Shown here: piece after piece, positions 23,891-36,700 of the stretch
Position numbering within the stretch: the stretch's first letter is position 1
Layout of the letters: every line of letters begins with the position of its first letter
Assembly: GCF_029873635.1 (NCBI RefSeq)
Contig: NC_080428.1
Location: forward strand, 65,509,101 to 65,573,100
Length of the DNA stretch: 64,000 bases
From: Malania oleifera
Lineage: Eukaryota > Streptophyta > Magnoliopsida > Santalales > Ximeniaceae
Direction: 5' to 3'
Program-made: the position numbers and the translations under genes
The notes under the pieces: model-generated
What the model was told of the DNA's origin: nothing
The model's database searches: none
Seen by the model: the letters and a program-made list of their open reading frames with translations, nothing else

Positions 23891-24240
23891 GGGATAATGT
23901 AGAGACCCGGAAAATTTAATTAATGAAAGTAACAAAAGAAAAGAAATGAAAGAGAAGGAAAAAGGAAAAAAAGGGGATCAGCAGGGGTTCGTCGATGAAC
24001 CAATGGTCCTCGTCGATGAATGTCCCTCTAGATCTCATCGACGAAGTACACGTGTCTCATCGACGAGAAGATACCGAGAGTTTGGGAATTTCAGAGAATT
24101 TCAAGTTCGTTGACGAACCAGCCTCTGTCGACGAAGTGCCTTCATGGGCTCATCAACGAATCACTTTAACTCTTTAACGAATCACTTTAACTCATCGACG
24201 AAGCCTGGCCTACAAATAGGAAAACCCTCATTTTTCAGCG

Positions 24241-24280
<40 letters not shown>

Positions 24281-24768
24281 TTGGCTTCGTTAAAGCCCAT
24301 TTTGACGATCAGGAACCGCCACAAGGTTCGTGGGGAAATTCTTTTCAACTTAGTCGGAGCGGATTGTTGGTTTTGAGTTCTTAGGCACCACTTCAAAATC
24401 AGGGTAAGTAAAGTATTTTAGGGTTTAATGGGCTAGTTGAAGTATTCGAAACCTAGGAAGTGCTAAATGAGAATTGTTCTGGAAATTGAGTTGATTAATT
24501 TTGGGAAATATGAATTTCAGGTTTTTGAGCCGCGAATGCCATGGAGCGTAGGATTTAGAGTGTTAGTGGACCTCTCAGTAAGTCAGGTAAAGGAAATAAA
24601 TTATAACAGTCATCTTGAGAATTTCTAGTTGAATTAATACGTGAAAATGAGAATATGATATTTTGTCTGAAATTATTATGATATGAATATTAGATAAAAT
24701 TGTGTTGCATATGAGTAATAACGAATTGTGATATTATGGAATATGAAATATGATTATAGAAATGTTTT

Positions 24769-26843
24769 TGTTGACTTTTTGAGTCTGATCCTGTTTTGAT
24801 AATGATAAAACACAATTATCTCATCTGTGCATTGAGCTTTTTTCGCAGGATCATTATTTAGCACACACGGATGATACAAATACTATGGAAGCCATGAGAA
24901 ACTTGAAGCGCATACGACTTGACATATTCCATGAAATTAAAATAGCAAAAGGATGAAGATATCTCAGATTTTCAGTTGTAATGTGTGTTTAGTCCTACTT
25001 GTATTTACATATTTCATAAGATATAATTGAGAGCTCAAATATGACCTTAGATTGACCATAGGACCTCCAAGTAACATGAAAAACCTTTTTCATAAAATTC
25101 CTAACTTATATAAATGTTTTAAAATGGTTTTGAAGTTAAAAGAAGACAAAAACTAATTTTTACAAAGGGGTTAGTTGACCGTCCAGCCGACCAAACAATA
25201 TAAATAAGAATTTTTATCAATCTATAACTTCTTATCCTAATAAGTCTTCAACATGAAAGTTATGGAATTTTCTCTTATCTTTCTGTTGATACTAGGAATG
25301 TCCAATTTGGAATCATATAGAAAAAGTTATGGCCAAAACACTTAAAGGTGTACGTAGCGTAAAAATTCCCTTCATGTTTCTTAAGTCACATTGATGGACA
25401 TTTTTATTGATCCATAACTTCTTATACTAAAATGTGTTCAACATAAAAGTTGTGGAATTTTCTCTTAGTTTCCTGTTGACACCAAGAAAGTCCAATTTTG
25501 AGTTCTATAGTAAAAGTTATGTCCAAAATACTGAAGGTTACTCACGTAGAACATCGGTTCAACGCGAATACGTGCTGAATTTTCTTGATTAAATTGATCT
25601 GACGGCCAGAACTTAACCTAAGGCTGAGAACACCTTTAAATATGACCTCTAACCCTAGAGCATGAGTTTTTGCCTACCTCTTGAGAGTTTTGAACAGATT
25701 GCCAAACTTTTGCATAATTTGCCTACACTCTATCAAGTTCAAACACCTTTTAGGCATTTTCTCAGTTTTACAAAGGGCATTCACACACACATCTTGCTAG
25801 GACGTTTGATATTGAGGTTTGGTATACAATGTTTTATATTTGGGAATTTAATCTTCATTGTAAAAGTTTTTCTTCTCTTATATTTTTATTTAATATTTTG
25901 TTGAGAGAGCAAGAACCTTAAGTTTTATATTTTTGTTTAAAAATTCTTGTGGGAAAAGTTCATTCTAGGACTTTAAAATTTTTGAAACATTCTTGATATT
26001 ATTTTTATTCAAAAATTTAATATTGTTTTATTCGTACCAAAAGTTATTTGAGAAAACCCTAAATCTCCAACACATATTATTTGAAAAATAATTTTTTGGA
26101 GATATTTGCATTGGGTGTAAATCTTTGAGAAAACTCACTATACATATTTTTATATACAAAGATCATATATTTGATTATTATTGAAATCATCACATATATT
26201 CATTGAACTTCAAGTTATATCCTATGAATGTGTTTTAGGAATTTTATTGTACTCATTAGCTTGTTCAGAAGCATCAGAGTGTTCATGAATTTTATCAATC
26301 TATTGTATTAACGGTTTGGGTTGTGAACTGGGGAGGAGGAAGTTGTGCCTCTTGTAAACAACGGAGTAGAAGGAAGTTGTGCCTCTTGTAAGCAGCGGAG
26401 TAGGAGGAAGCTACTCCTATTATAATCAGTGATTTGTAACAGGAAGCTCCATCCAGGTTTAAGGAACAGATTAGTGGAATCCTTGGGTGTTTTGCCCAAG
26501 ACGAGGACATAGGCCGGGTTTGGCCAAACCTCGTTAAAAATTTGGTGTTTGCGCTCTCTCTCTATCCCTCTTTATATTTCCGCACTTATATTCATATTAT
26601 ACCTGTTGTGCATGCTTTAAATATTCATATATATGAATATCTAAAATACGTGAGAATAATTGGGTAATACTTAATTAATTGAGATATCCATTGATTAAAT
26701 TAATTAAGTTATATAATACTGAAATCGGTGAATATCCAAGTTTGTTCTTGTATGTTTGGATTTTCAATTAAGGATTGAAGTACCAAAATATTTTTAAATA
26801 CCCAATTCACCCCCCTCCTCTTGGGATTACACCTAAATTAACA
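24769..26843 (+). mobile_element. Copia-type solo LTR (SIRE-like)
   Basis: Starts TGTTGACTTTTTGAG and ends CACCTAAATTAACA, with perfect TSD GTTTT (24764-24768 and 26844-26848). The empty site is seen in the E 5' LTR at about 18160. The start resembles SIRE/Maximus LTRs (TGTTGAC...GTTTTGATAATGATAA), and the 3' end has the CAATTCACCCCCCTC motif common to that group. No coding region. Tandemly related segments occur at 25200-25340 and 25390-25530 (both contain 'taacttcttat' and 'gtccaatttt'). Confidence 0.8.
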
Positions 26844-27435
26844 GTTTTCTATGATAAATGGGAAAATATGAGAATATAATATGTTTTATTGAGAAATGTA
26901 GAAATTCGTGAAATGAAATATATATATATATATATATATGTATATATTATTATGAAAATGAAATGTGTATTGAAAAGATGGGAAAGAAACAGAAAACAAA
27001 GAGAATGTTGAAATGTGATATATATCATTATGAGATGAGATATGAATACTGAAAATGTGAATATGGGAATGTGAATGTTGTAATGTGAATATTGCAATTG
27101 TGAAAGTTGAAATGTGAATACTGGAATGTGAATATGGATATGTGAATATTGCAATGTGAATGCTGCAATATGAATACTAAAATGTGAATAATGAAATGTG
27201 GAAATGAGAACCTTGATGGATGGTTGTTGATATAGAGTATGGTACCATTGCTAGTAAGGTATTAGTGCAACCACACGGTCTCGTGGAGAGTTTGGCATGA
27301 CAGTTGATTGGGCCTTTGGAGAGATGTTAACTGCCCCTGGGTCCGGACCAGGCTGCGGTAGGCCAATCGTACTATAGAATGACAGGTAGAGTTCTTATTT
27401 TGATCTAATCGGGTCAGCCAACCGTGGTTTAGATC

Positions 27436-27449
27436 TAGCCTTCGAGCCG
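27436..27449 (+). other. UUCG hairpin, E 3' LTR copy
   Basis: TAGCCTTCGAGCCG keeps the UUCG loop and the following CACAACC, but two stem pairs are lost compared with the 5' LTR copy. Confidence 0.35.
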
Positions 27450-29005
27450 CACAACCTCGACCATGGGAGGAAGCATAGCGTGGAGAATATCCTCAGGGCA
27501 ATCATGAGTTACGAACGTCACATGGATTGGTTACCGAGGACACTCATGAGTTAGATGTGAAATGGAAATGAGAAATGAAAGAGCGTGAGTTTAATAACAT
27601 AAATAATCAGGGCGAAATAAAACTTTCCGCCTGAGGGTTTAATGAATAAGGTGAGTGCCCTGATAAGTATCAGTTGTAGCCTCACCCGAGTAAATCAAGC
27701 AAGGTTACAAACGATATCAAAGTAAAGGAGAGCTACTTGTATGGGCGTGTAATCTCCCCATATCCTCGGAAACTTTCGCTGATAAATATGGGTTGCATGT
27801 GAATGAGTTTGAAAAATGGAATTAAAGTTTATAAAAGCTTGTGTTTTATATCTATATGATTATGAGTATGATTGGTATATTTTTCTTAGATGGTATTATC
27901 ATTGAAATGAGAATATTATGATATAACGAAACTCTTACTGCCACACACTGTAAATAATTTATTCCATCTTATTGAGATGTGTCTCACCCAAATATCTAGA
28001 TATTTCAGCGAACCATTTCAGACCAGGAGATAGAGCTCCGAGATAAAGGGGAGCTGGTACCCTGATAGACAGGGTGAGTATTTTGAGTTAGGAATGTATG
28101 ATTCCCCTAGAGTTTTTGATTGATTTTGGGAATGTGTTTAGACATATATATATATACAGATGGTTAGAACTCTAGTTATTTGTATTCTGGATGATTTGTA
28201 ATTATTGATATATGCTGTTAGGGTTGTTTATATAAGTTTGAATGATTATCTAGTACCAGTTTCGAGTCGGGTTATGCTGATACGGTATCAGAGATTCTGA
28301 CATGGCCAATGTTGGAGTATTATCGATTAATATTTATTTATTGGAGAAAAAATGGTATGAAAATAGGGGCGTCACATCCATCCTATACCTCCCATCACAA
28401 ACTCATCTCTAGCCCATTCTATGTTCATTCCTTTATTTAAAAAAAAATTTATAATTTCACTCCTCCCCCCACACTTTTATAAATTCCATTTTCTTCTCCA
28501 AATTTTTCTTAAAAATAGGAAACTCTCAACATTTATTTTTCACAAAAAAAATTCCAAAGGAAAAGAATGATTAGTGAGTGAAAGAGTTAGTAGTGGAGGG
28601 AGAATTTTTGTTATACTTCAAATTTTTACTCACCCACTCTTTCTGATCTCATTTTCCAAGATATTTGTTGTAAGCGTCTCATAAGGTTAAGTAAGGGTAA
28701 GTAAATTTAATTATGTTATATTTTTATTAAATTTTATACCAGAATTTATTTGTAAGTAAATTTGATTATGTTAGTTTTTTATTAAAATTTATACCCGATT
28801 TTATTTGTAAGTAAATTTTGATTATGTTAGTTATTTTTTATAAAAAAATTTTAAGTTTATTTTTATACATATTTAATTATACCAATTTTATCTTTAATAT
28901 ATATTTGCATTTATTTTTGAGTTAAGAAATATTCTAAACCCCTCGAGTATTTTACAGCATTAATTTCTATTCAAAAAAATATTTTTAACACGAAAATCGT
29001 GTGAC

Positions 29006-29105
29006 ATGAGTTTATTTTTACGTTACATATTTCACGAAAATATGAGTAAAGATGACATGAGTTTATTTTTACATTATCTATTTCATGAAAATATGAGTAA
29101 AAATG
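29006..29105 (+). repeat. Two-unit tandem repeat in C1 LTR
   Basis: Two copies of about 50 bp, ATGAGTTTATTTTTACRTTA ... ATGAGTAAARATGA, in tandem. Equivalent sequence occurs once or in part at 42785 and 45000 in the other C copies. Confidence 0.7.
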
Positions 29106-30111
29106 AAATCTTCATGCATAAATTATATAATAAGATGTTTTTAAAATCCTTTATGGCTCAGAGGATACAAAAAATTATGAATGCTTGGTACCGTAACTTA
29201 AAGTTTAAACGGATCAGAGTGCACCCACACTATTTACAGAATGGTTATATGTGGTAATTGATTTCTCCTGAGTAGACACTTGATTCCGGGTCAAGACTTA
29301 ATAGAAAAAATCTAACTTAATGATGATGTACATTAATTTAGTTTGGCCGGCCAGCCAGTTAAGTCCAGTTTTCAGACCGGACAACCTAGTAATGGGGGTA
29401 AACATGATTTACGATTAACATGCTTAAGAGTTATTTTTACAGTATATGTATATACATATTTAATTGCGTAAACAGAACTATTGATGATTTGAAGGAAAAA
29501 TATATGTTTATGTGAACAAGGACATCTTTATGCCTAAATGATGATTTGAAGGAAACGCATGAGGAAAAATATATATGATTGAGTATTATAGTTATAATTT
29601 TAAAGTTAAAAAGTTCAGTTTAACAGTTATAATATATGATTATAAGATTTTACTGCTATAAATGATAGTAAAAGTTTTATACAAAAATTTTTAAATTTAC
29701 ATTTATTTTAAAAGTAGTTTTGAAGTTATAGTATTAAATATTTGTTTACGAAATTATAATATTATGAAAATTCATTTTGGTCACACACTAATAATAATCT
29801 TATTTACTTACTAAGCGTCGTCTCACCCCAATTATTATTTTACATTTCAGATAATTCTAAAGAGTACTAGAAACTTGACATAGCAAGTGCATGGACAAGA
29901 ATAGAAAGAGTAGAGTAGAATATAAATTTACCATAATACAATTTTAGAATATGTTTGTGTATTTAAGAATTTTAAGAATGTTAATTTTAATAATTGAAAT
30001 ATATACTTGTAATAAAACTAATTAGTGTTCTGTTAATAAAAATAATTTAGATTTATTTGCTTCCACTGAAAAATTTATATTTAGGAACCCACTCGGTTTC
30101 GGGTCTTTACA

Positions 30112-32677
30112 CATATATTCAAATAAAAACTTGAAATCTTAGTTCCCCAAGTACATCATAAGCTTATGTGTGAGAGCATAAATATTTTCATGCTTATCAA
30201 CAAAATTCAACATAATTTTGTACTTCATTTTGTATAAATCTACATATACAAATTCAAAACATGAAATCTGAGAATTCCCAAACACAAGATAAACATGATG
30301 TTTATTTTGTGTTTGTATTTTTTACATATAAGCATGACAGTTGTCTCATAAAATGTCCTATAAATAATTTCTCAAATACACGAGTAATATAGAAATGTTA
30401 AAATGGTGTTTGAAAACATGAATTCACCACTATGAAATTAAAGTCTGTGAATTTGAAAAAATTTAACACAATTTTATACTATATTTTGTCTAAATCCACA
30501 TAATTCTAATATAATACCTGAAGCCCAAGCTCCCAAACAGATAACAAGACAATCATTGAGAGCATAAAATTCATGCTTTAAAGTTGTGTGGATTTAATAC
30601 AATTTTATACTTCATTTTGTTCAAATTTACATAAGTTCAAAACATGAAATACAAGGTAAGCATATTTTCAATTTTCCATTTCATTATTAATCTTCTTTTT
30701 TATCTAGTGTCACTTCCCTCACAAGATTGTGATAATTTTAAGGGTCGTTTGGTGTCACTGTTAAAAATTATGAAAATGAAATCTAGAAGCGAAAACTAAT
30801 GGTCGTTTGGTATTACTATCAAAAATTACAAAAATGAAAAATAAAAAACTAAAAAAATGAAATTAAAAACTAAAAATCAGCAACATGTTTGGTTCATATT
30901 TATAAAAATAAAATATATAAAAAACTTAATTAAAAAAAATGCTCATTTTCATCTTTAAATAAAATAATATAAAAAAAGATTTAAAATAATAAAATTTAAA
31001 AATAATGCGCACTAAAAAAATACTATAATAAAAAAATTATAAAAATTATTTTACTTATTTGTTTTTCAAAATTTACTTTACAATAAAAGATTTATTAGAC
31101 ATGAAAATTGGAAAATAGTAAAAATATTTTTGTAATTGGCTTTATTATCGTTTTTTGAAATTTATGTCTATCTCAATTATATTTAAATTCACATGATCAT
31201 TTAATTTTAATTTTAATTTATAAGTGTATAAAATGAATGTTTTAACTAAAAAAGATTATTTGTGGATATTAAAATTTCTGGCAATGGATTGTCAAAATGA
31301 TTGAAAACCATAAAAATGGTTTTAATTTTTTTTCCCAAACAGCTGAAAATCAATAATAAAAATAGAAAATTAGCAACATAAGCAAACACACTTTTATAAT
31401 ATGTTTTTCCACTATATAAAAATAGGGAAAAAAAAAAAAAACAATAACGATACTAACCATACCCTAAAAATTAGAAATAGAAACCAAAATCCAAGAACAA
31501 ATAACCTGTTTGGTTATTATTTGTGGAACTAAAACAAATTACGAAATTGATTAAACAAATGCTAATTTTTGTCCTTGAATCAAAAAACAATTACAACATA
31601 GATTAAAATAATAAAAGTAATATAATTTAAAATACTATAATAAAAACAAAAATCATTACAATTATTTTGCTTACTCAGTATATTTCACAATCCACTTTCC
31701 AAGAACTGGACAATTAAAATATAATAAAATATTTTGTAAATGGATTTTATTATTTTGTATTTTAAAAATAGTTTTAATTTTAAATTATTTTTTAAAATTC
31801 ATATAATTACTTTATTTTTATTTTAATTAAAAAAATATGGATACAATGAGCGATTTAATAAAAAAAATTAATTCGGAATAATAAAATATTATGGTAAATG
31901 GCTGGAGAAAAATAAAATCCATTATATAAACAAACATTTTTTCATAAGGTGTTCATTATAAAGAAATGAAAAACGAAAATCAAATGCAGAAAGGATACCA
32001 AACAGGCCTTGTCCGGCAAACCCTAAGGATTTGGATTTGGGAGCGTGAGAGAGGAAGCAGTTTTGAATTGTGGTTCCAAAGAGATGAGTCATGAGTCCAC
32101 AAAACAGAAAGCTCCCCATCCCCACGCAGGCAGAGTGGCAGGGGCAGAGGTGCCTGCAAATAGCCCTGCTTCGTCCTGGTCCCCACCGTTTGTCCCAGCC
32201 CTCGTTTGCAATTCCCAGTCTTTCTGTCTCTTCTCGTGGCCGTGCTGTCCTCAAAAGTTCCTGGTCCGCAGAGAAAAGTAAGAGAGAGAAACAATGAACA
32301 ATTCAATCAAACAGGGAGAGAGAGAGAGAGCTGAAGAGACAAAAGGGGAAGTCGAAAGTCAGACTTTAGGGGCATTACTTCAAATCCCATCTTCTCATGG
32401 CTCTTGTTTTGTTCTCTCTCTCTCTCTTTCTCTCGCTCTCTCCCTCGCACACACACACACAGGGCTTTATTTATATATATGCTATGTTCTCTCCATTCAT
32501 TTGTGTTGGCAGGTGCCCACCATTTCTTTGTGGGCCTGTTAGATTAATGGATTTATTTAAATACATACATCTCATTTCCCTTTCTCTGGGATTCTGCAAT
32601 TCCTTATGCTGTTGCAATTTGCATGCATGGAAATAAAAAAAAAAAAAGAAAATTAGGCATATTACATATTACCTAGA

Positions 32678-32708
<31 letters not shown>

Positions 32709-33131
32709 CTTCATTAATTAAAGATTCAGCCATACTCGCTTATACCCCGTCCTTCTCAAATTCTTGGCTCTTATAAGGGATGTTGACCATACATGCACAG
32801 GAATTGAATAACACCCACCTGTTTCTTCCTTGTGCCTTTCATTTAATGTCTCATTCGTTTTCTCACTTATGAAATTGAAAATTTTCATACTGCTTTCTGG
32901 GTACTTCATAAAAAATTTTGGGTCAGTGCCCTCCTCAGCAATTGGGTTTCTGTTGTCCTCGGATCCAAACTATTCAAGGGTCGTCTGCATGCACATTCCC
33001 TGTTCTCCCACTCATTTAACTTTCTTTTGACGCATCTCCCCTGTTTTTTTGTCACAAGGGCATGACCATAATCATAATACTCGTACCAATGTGCGCATAG
33101 GAAGGCCTAAAAGCAAATAGCTACGCTTTTA
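30112..33131. other. AT-rich intergenic DNA 3' of AGO7
   Basis: No gene was recognised. 30230-30700 holds MITE-like words shared with 400-640 and 40020-40140. 30741-32010 is bounded by AGGGTCGTTTGGTGTCAC and the reverse complement of AAGGCCTGTTTGGTATCC, and contains more internal GTTTGGT words. This is a possible non-autonomous DNA element or nested pair, but no target duplication is visible. 32280-32470 and 32680-32710 contain GA, CT and CA microsatellites. The short open frames here are not gene-like. Confidence 0.4.
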
Positions 33132-33731
33132 TATTTATTCCTCGAGCATTTTTCAACTAAACTGTGAACCAAACAAGTTCTATGCTGGTTAGATTCTATT
33201 ATATATGTTCATATTCTCAATGTCATCATGATCTATGCCCCAGTTCATCCCCCTAAATTGTCTCTGGGTCAATTGACAAATGCCTGTGGGACACAATCCA
33301 CATGGAGGGCATCTTCGGCTTGGCCCAAATTTGGGTGTCCCACATGAAATCTTTGGAGTTTTTTTGTTGCACAGACCCACTCACTTTGGATACTTTTCGG
33401 GTTCGTATCTTTGGAAAACTTGCCACTTATGTAAAAAGCTCACGTTAAAATTATGCCACCAAAGGGATCATGCAAGTCTCTTTTCATCATAGCATGCAAA
33501 TAAAAATATGCACAATCGATACTTGGAAGCGTAATCGAGAATTGACGTTTCCTTGTTGCATGTAAGGAGATTGTACAATAATTTGCATGATCAAGAATGT
33601 TCAGAGTCCAATGAGGAAACTATTTGAGTTTTGCGCAAAATATGTAACTAGGAAGCTTTTCAAATTAGGCACCTACACTGCATCGGTGTGGAGTTGAGGG
33701 CATAGAATTGAGATGAGATAGCAACAACATA
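33132..33731 (-). other. Probable AGO7 3' untranslated region
   Basis: The region downstream of the AGO7 stop has no coding potential. One AATAAA on the minus strand lies at 33134-33139, about 595 bp after the stop, and could serve as a polyadenylation signal. The transcript end cannot be fixed from sequence. Confidence 0.35.
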
Positions 33732-36700
33732 TCAGCAGTAGAACATGAGTTTCTTAACACTGTCACTAAGTTTTGGCAAAGGGGTTGCCTTTGGTGGCGC
33801 AGCTCTGGAAAGTGTAGAAGCATTTTTGGTAAAAGCCAAGGATTCCGAACGCTCGAGGTAAAGTCTGCCTCTATATGCGGCAAGGTGGGCATAATAGGCA
33901 GGAGGCACCAATGAAACAGGCTTGGTGCACCGTACAAATGTGTAGCAGAGGTTGTAAACCAACTTCTGCAGTTCATCAGAAGTAAATTGGTTTTCATCCC
34001 ACAAGATATGGTAATGAGTAGGTCTGCTTGTTCCCTTCACCCCCCAATGGCTACAAAGATAGAAATCGAATTCCTTTGGATGAGTAATCACAGAGTCCAC
34101 AACAGTTCCTGGGGGGATATTCTCATTGAAAAATTGGTTCCGAATCGAAGATAGACTAGTTTCGTCCGGGAACAATCTGGTGTGGTGCCTCTTCTGGACT
34201 ACTGCAAAAGTAATGGGAGGTTTATAGCTGGGAAATCGAGAACAAGCCTCCCTAATAGCCTGCAACTCCTCTTGAAGCACCTTATAGAACTGAGTTTCGC
34301 TTACGCCATCCCTGAAAAAAATTATCCTCTTGGGAAGTTCAGTTACTTCCTGATAGAAATCATCTAGTATTTCCCCCACCATAGTGCCAAGATCCTGGAT
34401 AATTTCTTGTCTATGCGTTTGTGATCGCATTCTCGATATATATCTGTTTGATGCCGGCCAATTCATACTACCGACCACTGCAGCAACAGAGGGGCTGAAA
34501 TCATCAAGCGGGTGAGGATGGGTCACATCAGCACCCATGAAGATCACTGGCTCATCAGGCCGAAGGAGCCTAGGGATTTGAGAGGGCAAGGAATTATACA
34601 ATGCCACTGTGCATCCACCAACTTTGGCATTAATCTTAAGAGCCAAATTTGCCAGAAACTGTGAACTCAACTTGTCTAAATTTGGGTAGAGGCAGCACTG
34701 GCTTACAACACCAACGCTTGTCTCAGCAATGCGCTTCAAATCTGCATATCCCTTGTGTTTTCTCTCCATTAAACATATAAGCAGTTGGAGCTGGTTGGAT
34801 GCAGCTTTGAGGATTTTCTTAAGTTTAGATTCTAAGAGGGAGACATTGTTAAGCACCTGAATTGATTCAAATTGAGGGTTAAGAACAGTGTTTTTGTTCA
34901 GAAATATGCCCAACTGCTCACACCTCTGAGAGAGCTGGTTTATGAATTTCGGAATGTTTGATTTTTGATCTGAGGTGCCACCAAAACTTAATAGTGCCCA
35001 CCTTTCAATTCGAGTTCCTTCAATGACTTGGCTCTCCAAGAGATTCCATTGGCGATCATGACGAGAAGGAATTATGTCTCTTATATGGCCACCTTCACCA
35101 AGCTTTAGCTTTGGAGGTTGAAGAACTCTCCCATTTAGTCTGGTCATTTCTCTAGAAACATGGAGCTTGAATTCTCTGCCTCGGTTGCCACTAAGAAAAA
35201 GAAGAGCTTGGATTATTAGTAAAAGTTAAATGGGAATGTAAAAATTTAAAACTGTTTTGTTCTAGGGAAGCATTCATCTTTCTGAGATCAAGAAATATGT
35301 TCTTCTCCAGACAATGCTGACTTCGATTAGAAATTACCTTGTTGGGCCAACTGGTCCTCTCATGACTCCATCAATAATGACTTTTCTTTCTCTTGGTCTT
35401 TGACATCCCATCTTGAGTATCCTAGCAGTCTGGTCATCAGACAATTTCCCAAGAAACTTCTGGCCTTCACAAATCATACAAAGCTCCATAGGTAGATAAC
35501 AAGGTTTACTCCTACTTATCTGCAAGCATGGCAAGTTCCTGAATTGTATATCATAATCATAATGATCCATGAAATAATTCACCAGCCTTAGCTTCTTTCC
35601 ATCTCTGTCTTCGAAACAGAGATTTTCTGTAGCTTCTTCAGTTAGGCCATAAACTCGGTATCTTTGAACAGTTTCTCTATGGCAAACAAAAATCCTGATG
35701 TTTTTTAATGCCTTCTCCACTTCCTTTCTCTCTTCCCTAGTCAAGCCCCTTGTCTTCCTCTGTGAAAGGTCTCGCAGAAACTCAAGACGCTTCTGCAAGT
35801 AGGGAATTACACCAATACTCTCATGGAAAGCTGTTACAGAGAAATCCACATTAAGAGCAAGGCCTTGTTGGGTCGGTCTAAGACTCTGAAAGAAACCTCT
35901 CAATCCAACAGCACCTCCTCCAATTTCTTTTGTCCCTCCCATTGAACTTGAGTAGAATGATCTTCCTGAGGCTACACACTTCTCCATTGGGCTCTCCCGC
36001 AAAACAACATCCAAAGCATGGAGATAATCTTGAGGAAGAGGGATCCAATCTTCTCCCTCCTTGCTCAAGTAGCTATTCAATTCTTTTCCATCGAACTTCG
36101 ACACAAGTTTTATGTTTATCTTAAAGAGCTTAAGCTGTTGATGCTTCTCTTGCCAGTCATTAGTCTCTCTGGATGGCAAAAATGACTTGCCGGTGGGAAT
36201 TGGGAGGCTAATGAAGATTTCAAGTCTGTCATTCTTGAATTCAATAGGGCTATACAGATTCTTGCGGCCATCGAAGGCTGGAAAAGCACCAGATAGCACA
36301 GACGAGTTGTCCTCTACTAGTTTTTTCTTGATCATTCGAGCAACTTCCTTGGAAGGATTTGGGGATATGTCAACATCGTAATGAAAAATTCGTTGAGAAG
36401 AGTCGAATCGTACTAGAAAATGGTTGGCAAGGAGAGGGATCACTGGCCCTTCTATGCCACCAGCATCCGGCCTTCTTGCTGGCATTAGTGTTTGTGGTTT
36501 GGCACCCATGACTCTCCTTCTATCTTCACCTTTAGGAGCCAAATTGGTTCGCCTTTGGAGACTCTCTGCCACTGGTTAGTAATGGGGACAGGGAAAGAAC
36601 AAGGTAAGCTACAGTAATTCTATTCCATAACCTTATAAAACTGCAGAACCTAAAGCTTCATTCTCAATGAAAATGGTTAAGTGGCGCAGCTGCTACATAA

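Larger units (their letters stand above)
1975..28376 (+). mobile_element. Family E Ty3/gypsy element with nested insertions
   Basis: The 5' LTR begins TGTTGAGACCCG (1975) and ends GGGGCGTCATA (19760). A primer-binding site follows at 19763. A short internal region with integrase and chromodomain remnants runs to a polypurine tract near 21747-21755. The 3' LTR begins TGTAGAGACCCGG (23898) and ends GGGGCGTCACA (28376). The internal region lacks gag, protease, reverse transcriptase and RNase H, so the copy is non-autonomous. A G solo LTR with its own nest (4079-17740), a B solo LTR (21757-23890) and a copia solo LTR (24769-26843) interrupt it. The target duplication is not clear (CTTAT on the left, TCCAT on the right), but the family C sequence resumes on the other side. 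Confidence 0.8.
23898..28376 (+). repeat. Family E 3' LTR (with nested copia LTR)
   Basis: Starts TGTAGAGACCCGG and ends GGGGCGTCACA. Without the copia insertion it is about 2.4 kb. Palindrome array 23986-24205, degenerate TATA (CTACAAATAG, about 24211), CT tract 24246-24274, donor GT 24414, segment 24521-24586 (66 nt), conserved block 27969-27988, acceptor-like TTTCAG to 28008, and a further 65-nt segment 28009-28073 ending in GGGTGAGT. Confidence 0.9.
910..30111 (+). mobile_element. Family C solo LTR (C1), split by nested insertion
   Basis: The LTR starts TGTAATGATCC at 910 and ends GGGTCTTTACA at 30111, giving the TGTAA...TTACA ends of this family. It is flanked by CATAC (905-909) and CATAT (30112-30116), a near-perfect 5-bp duplication. 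Family E occupies 1975-28376, so the LTR itself is 910-1974 plus 28377-30111, about 2.8 kb. The family was defined by alignment to two other copies (41122-46077 and 41514-43837). No internal region or second LTR is seen, so it is a solo LTR formed by LTR-LTR recombination. The lineage is unproven; shared LTR blocks suggest the same gypsy group as families E and G. Confidence 0.75.

Noticed and set aside
32045-32636. Open frames with Ser/Leu runs downstream of AGO7
   Set aside because: They come from CT/CA microsatellite DNA, have no domain and no splice-linked partner exon.
33665-33997. A 110-codon minus-strand frame overlapping the AGO7 C-terminus
   Set aside because: It is a shadow frame of AGO7 exon 3.
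35334-36572. Treating the AGO7 middle exon as an independent gene starting at 36572
   Set aside because: The apparent start is GTG, directly after the intron acceptor CAG. The codon is a Val completed across intron 1.
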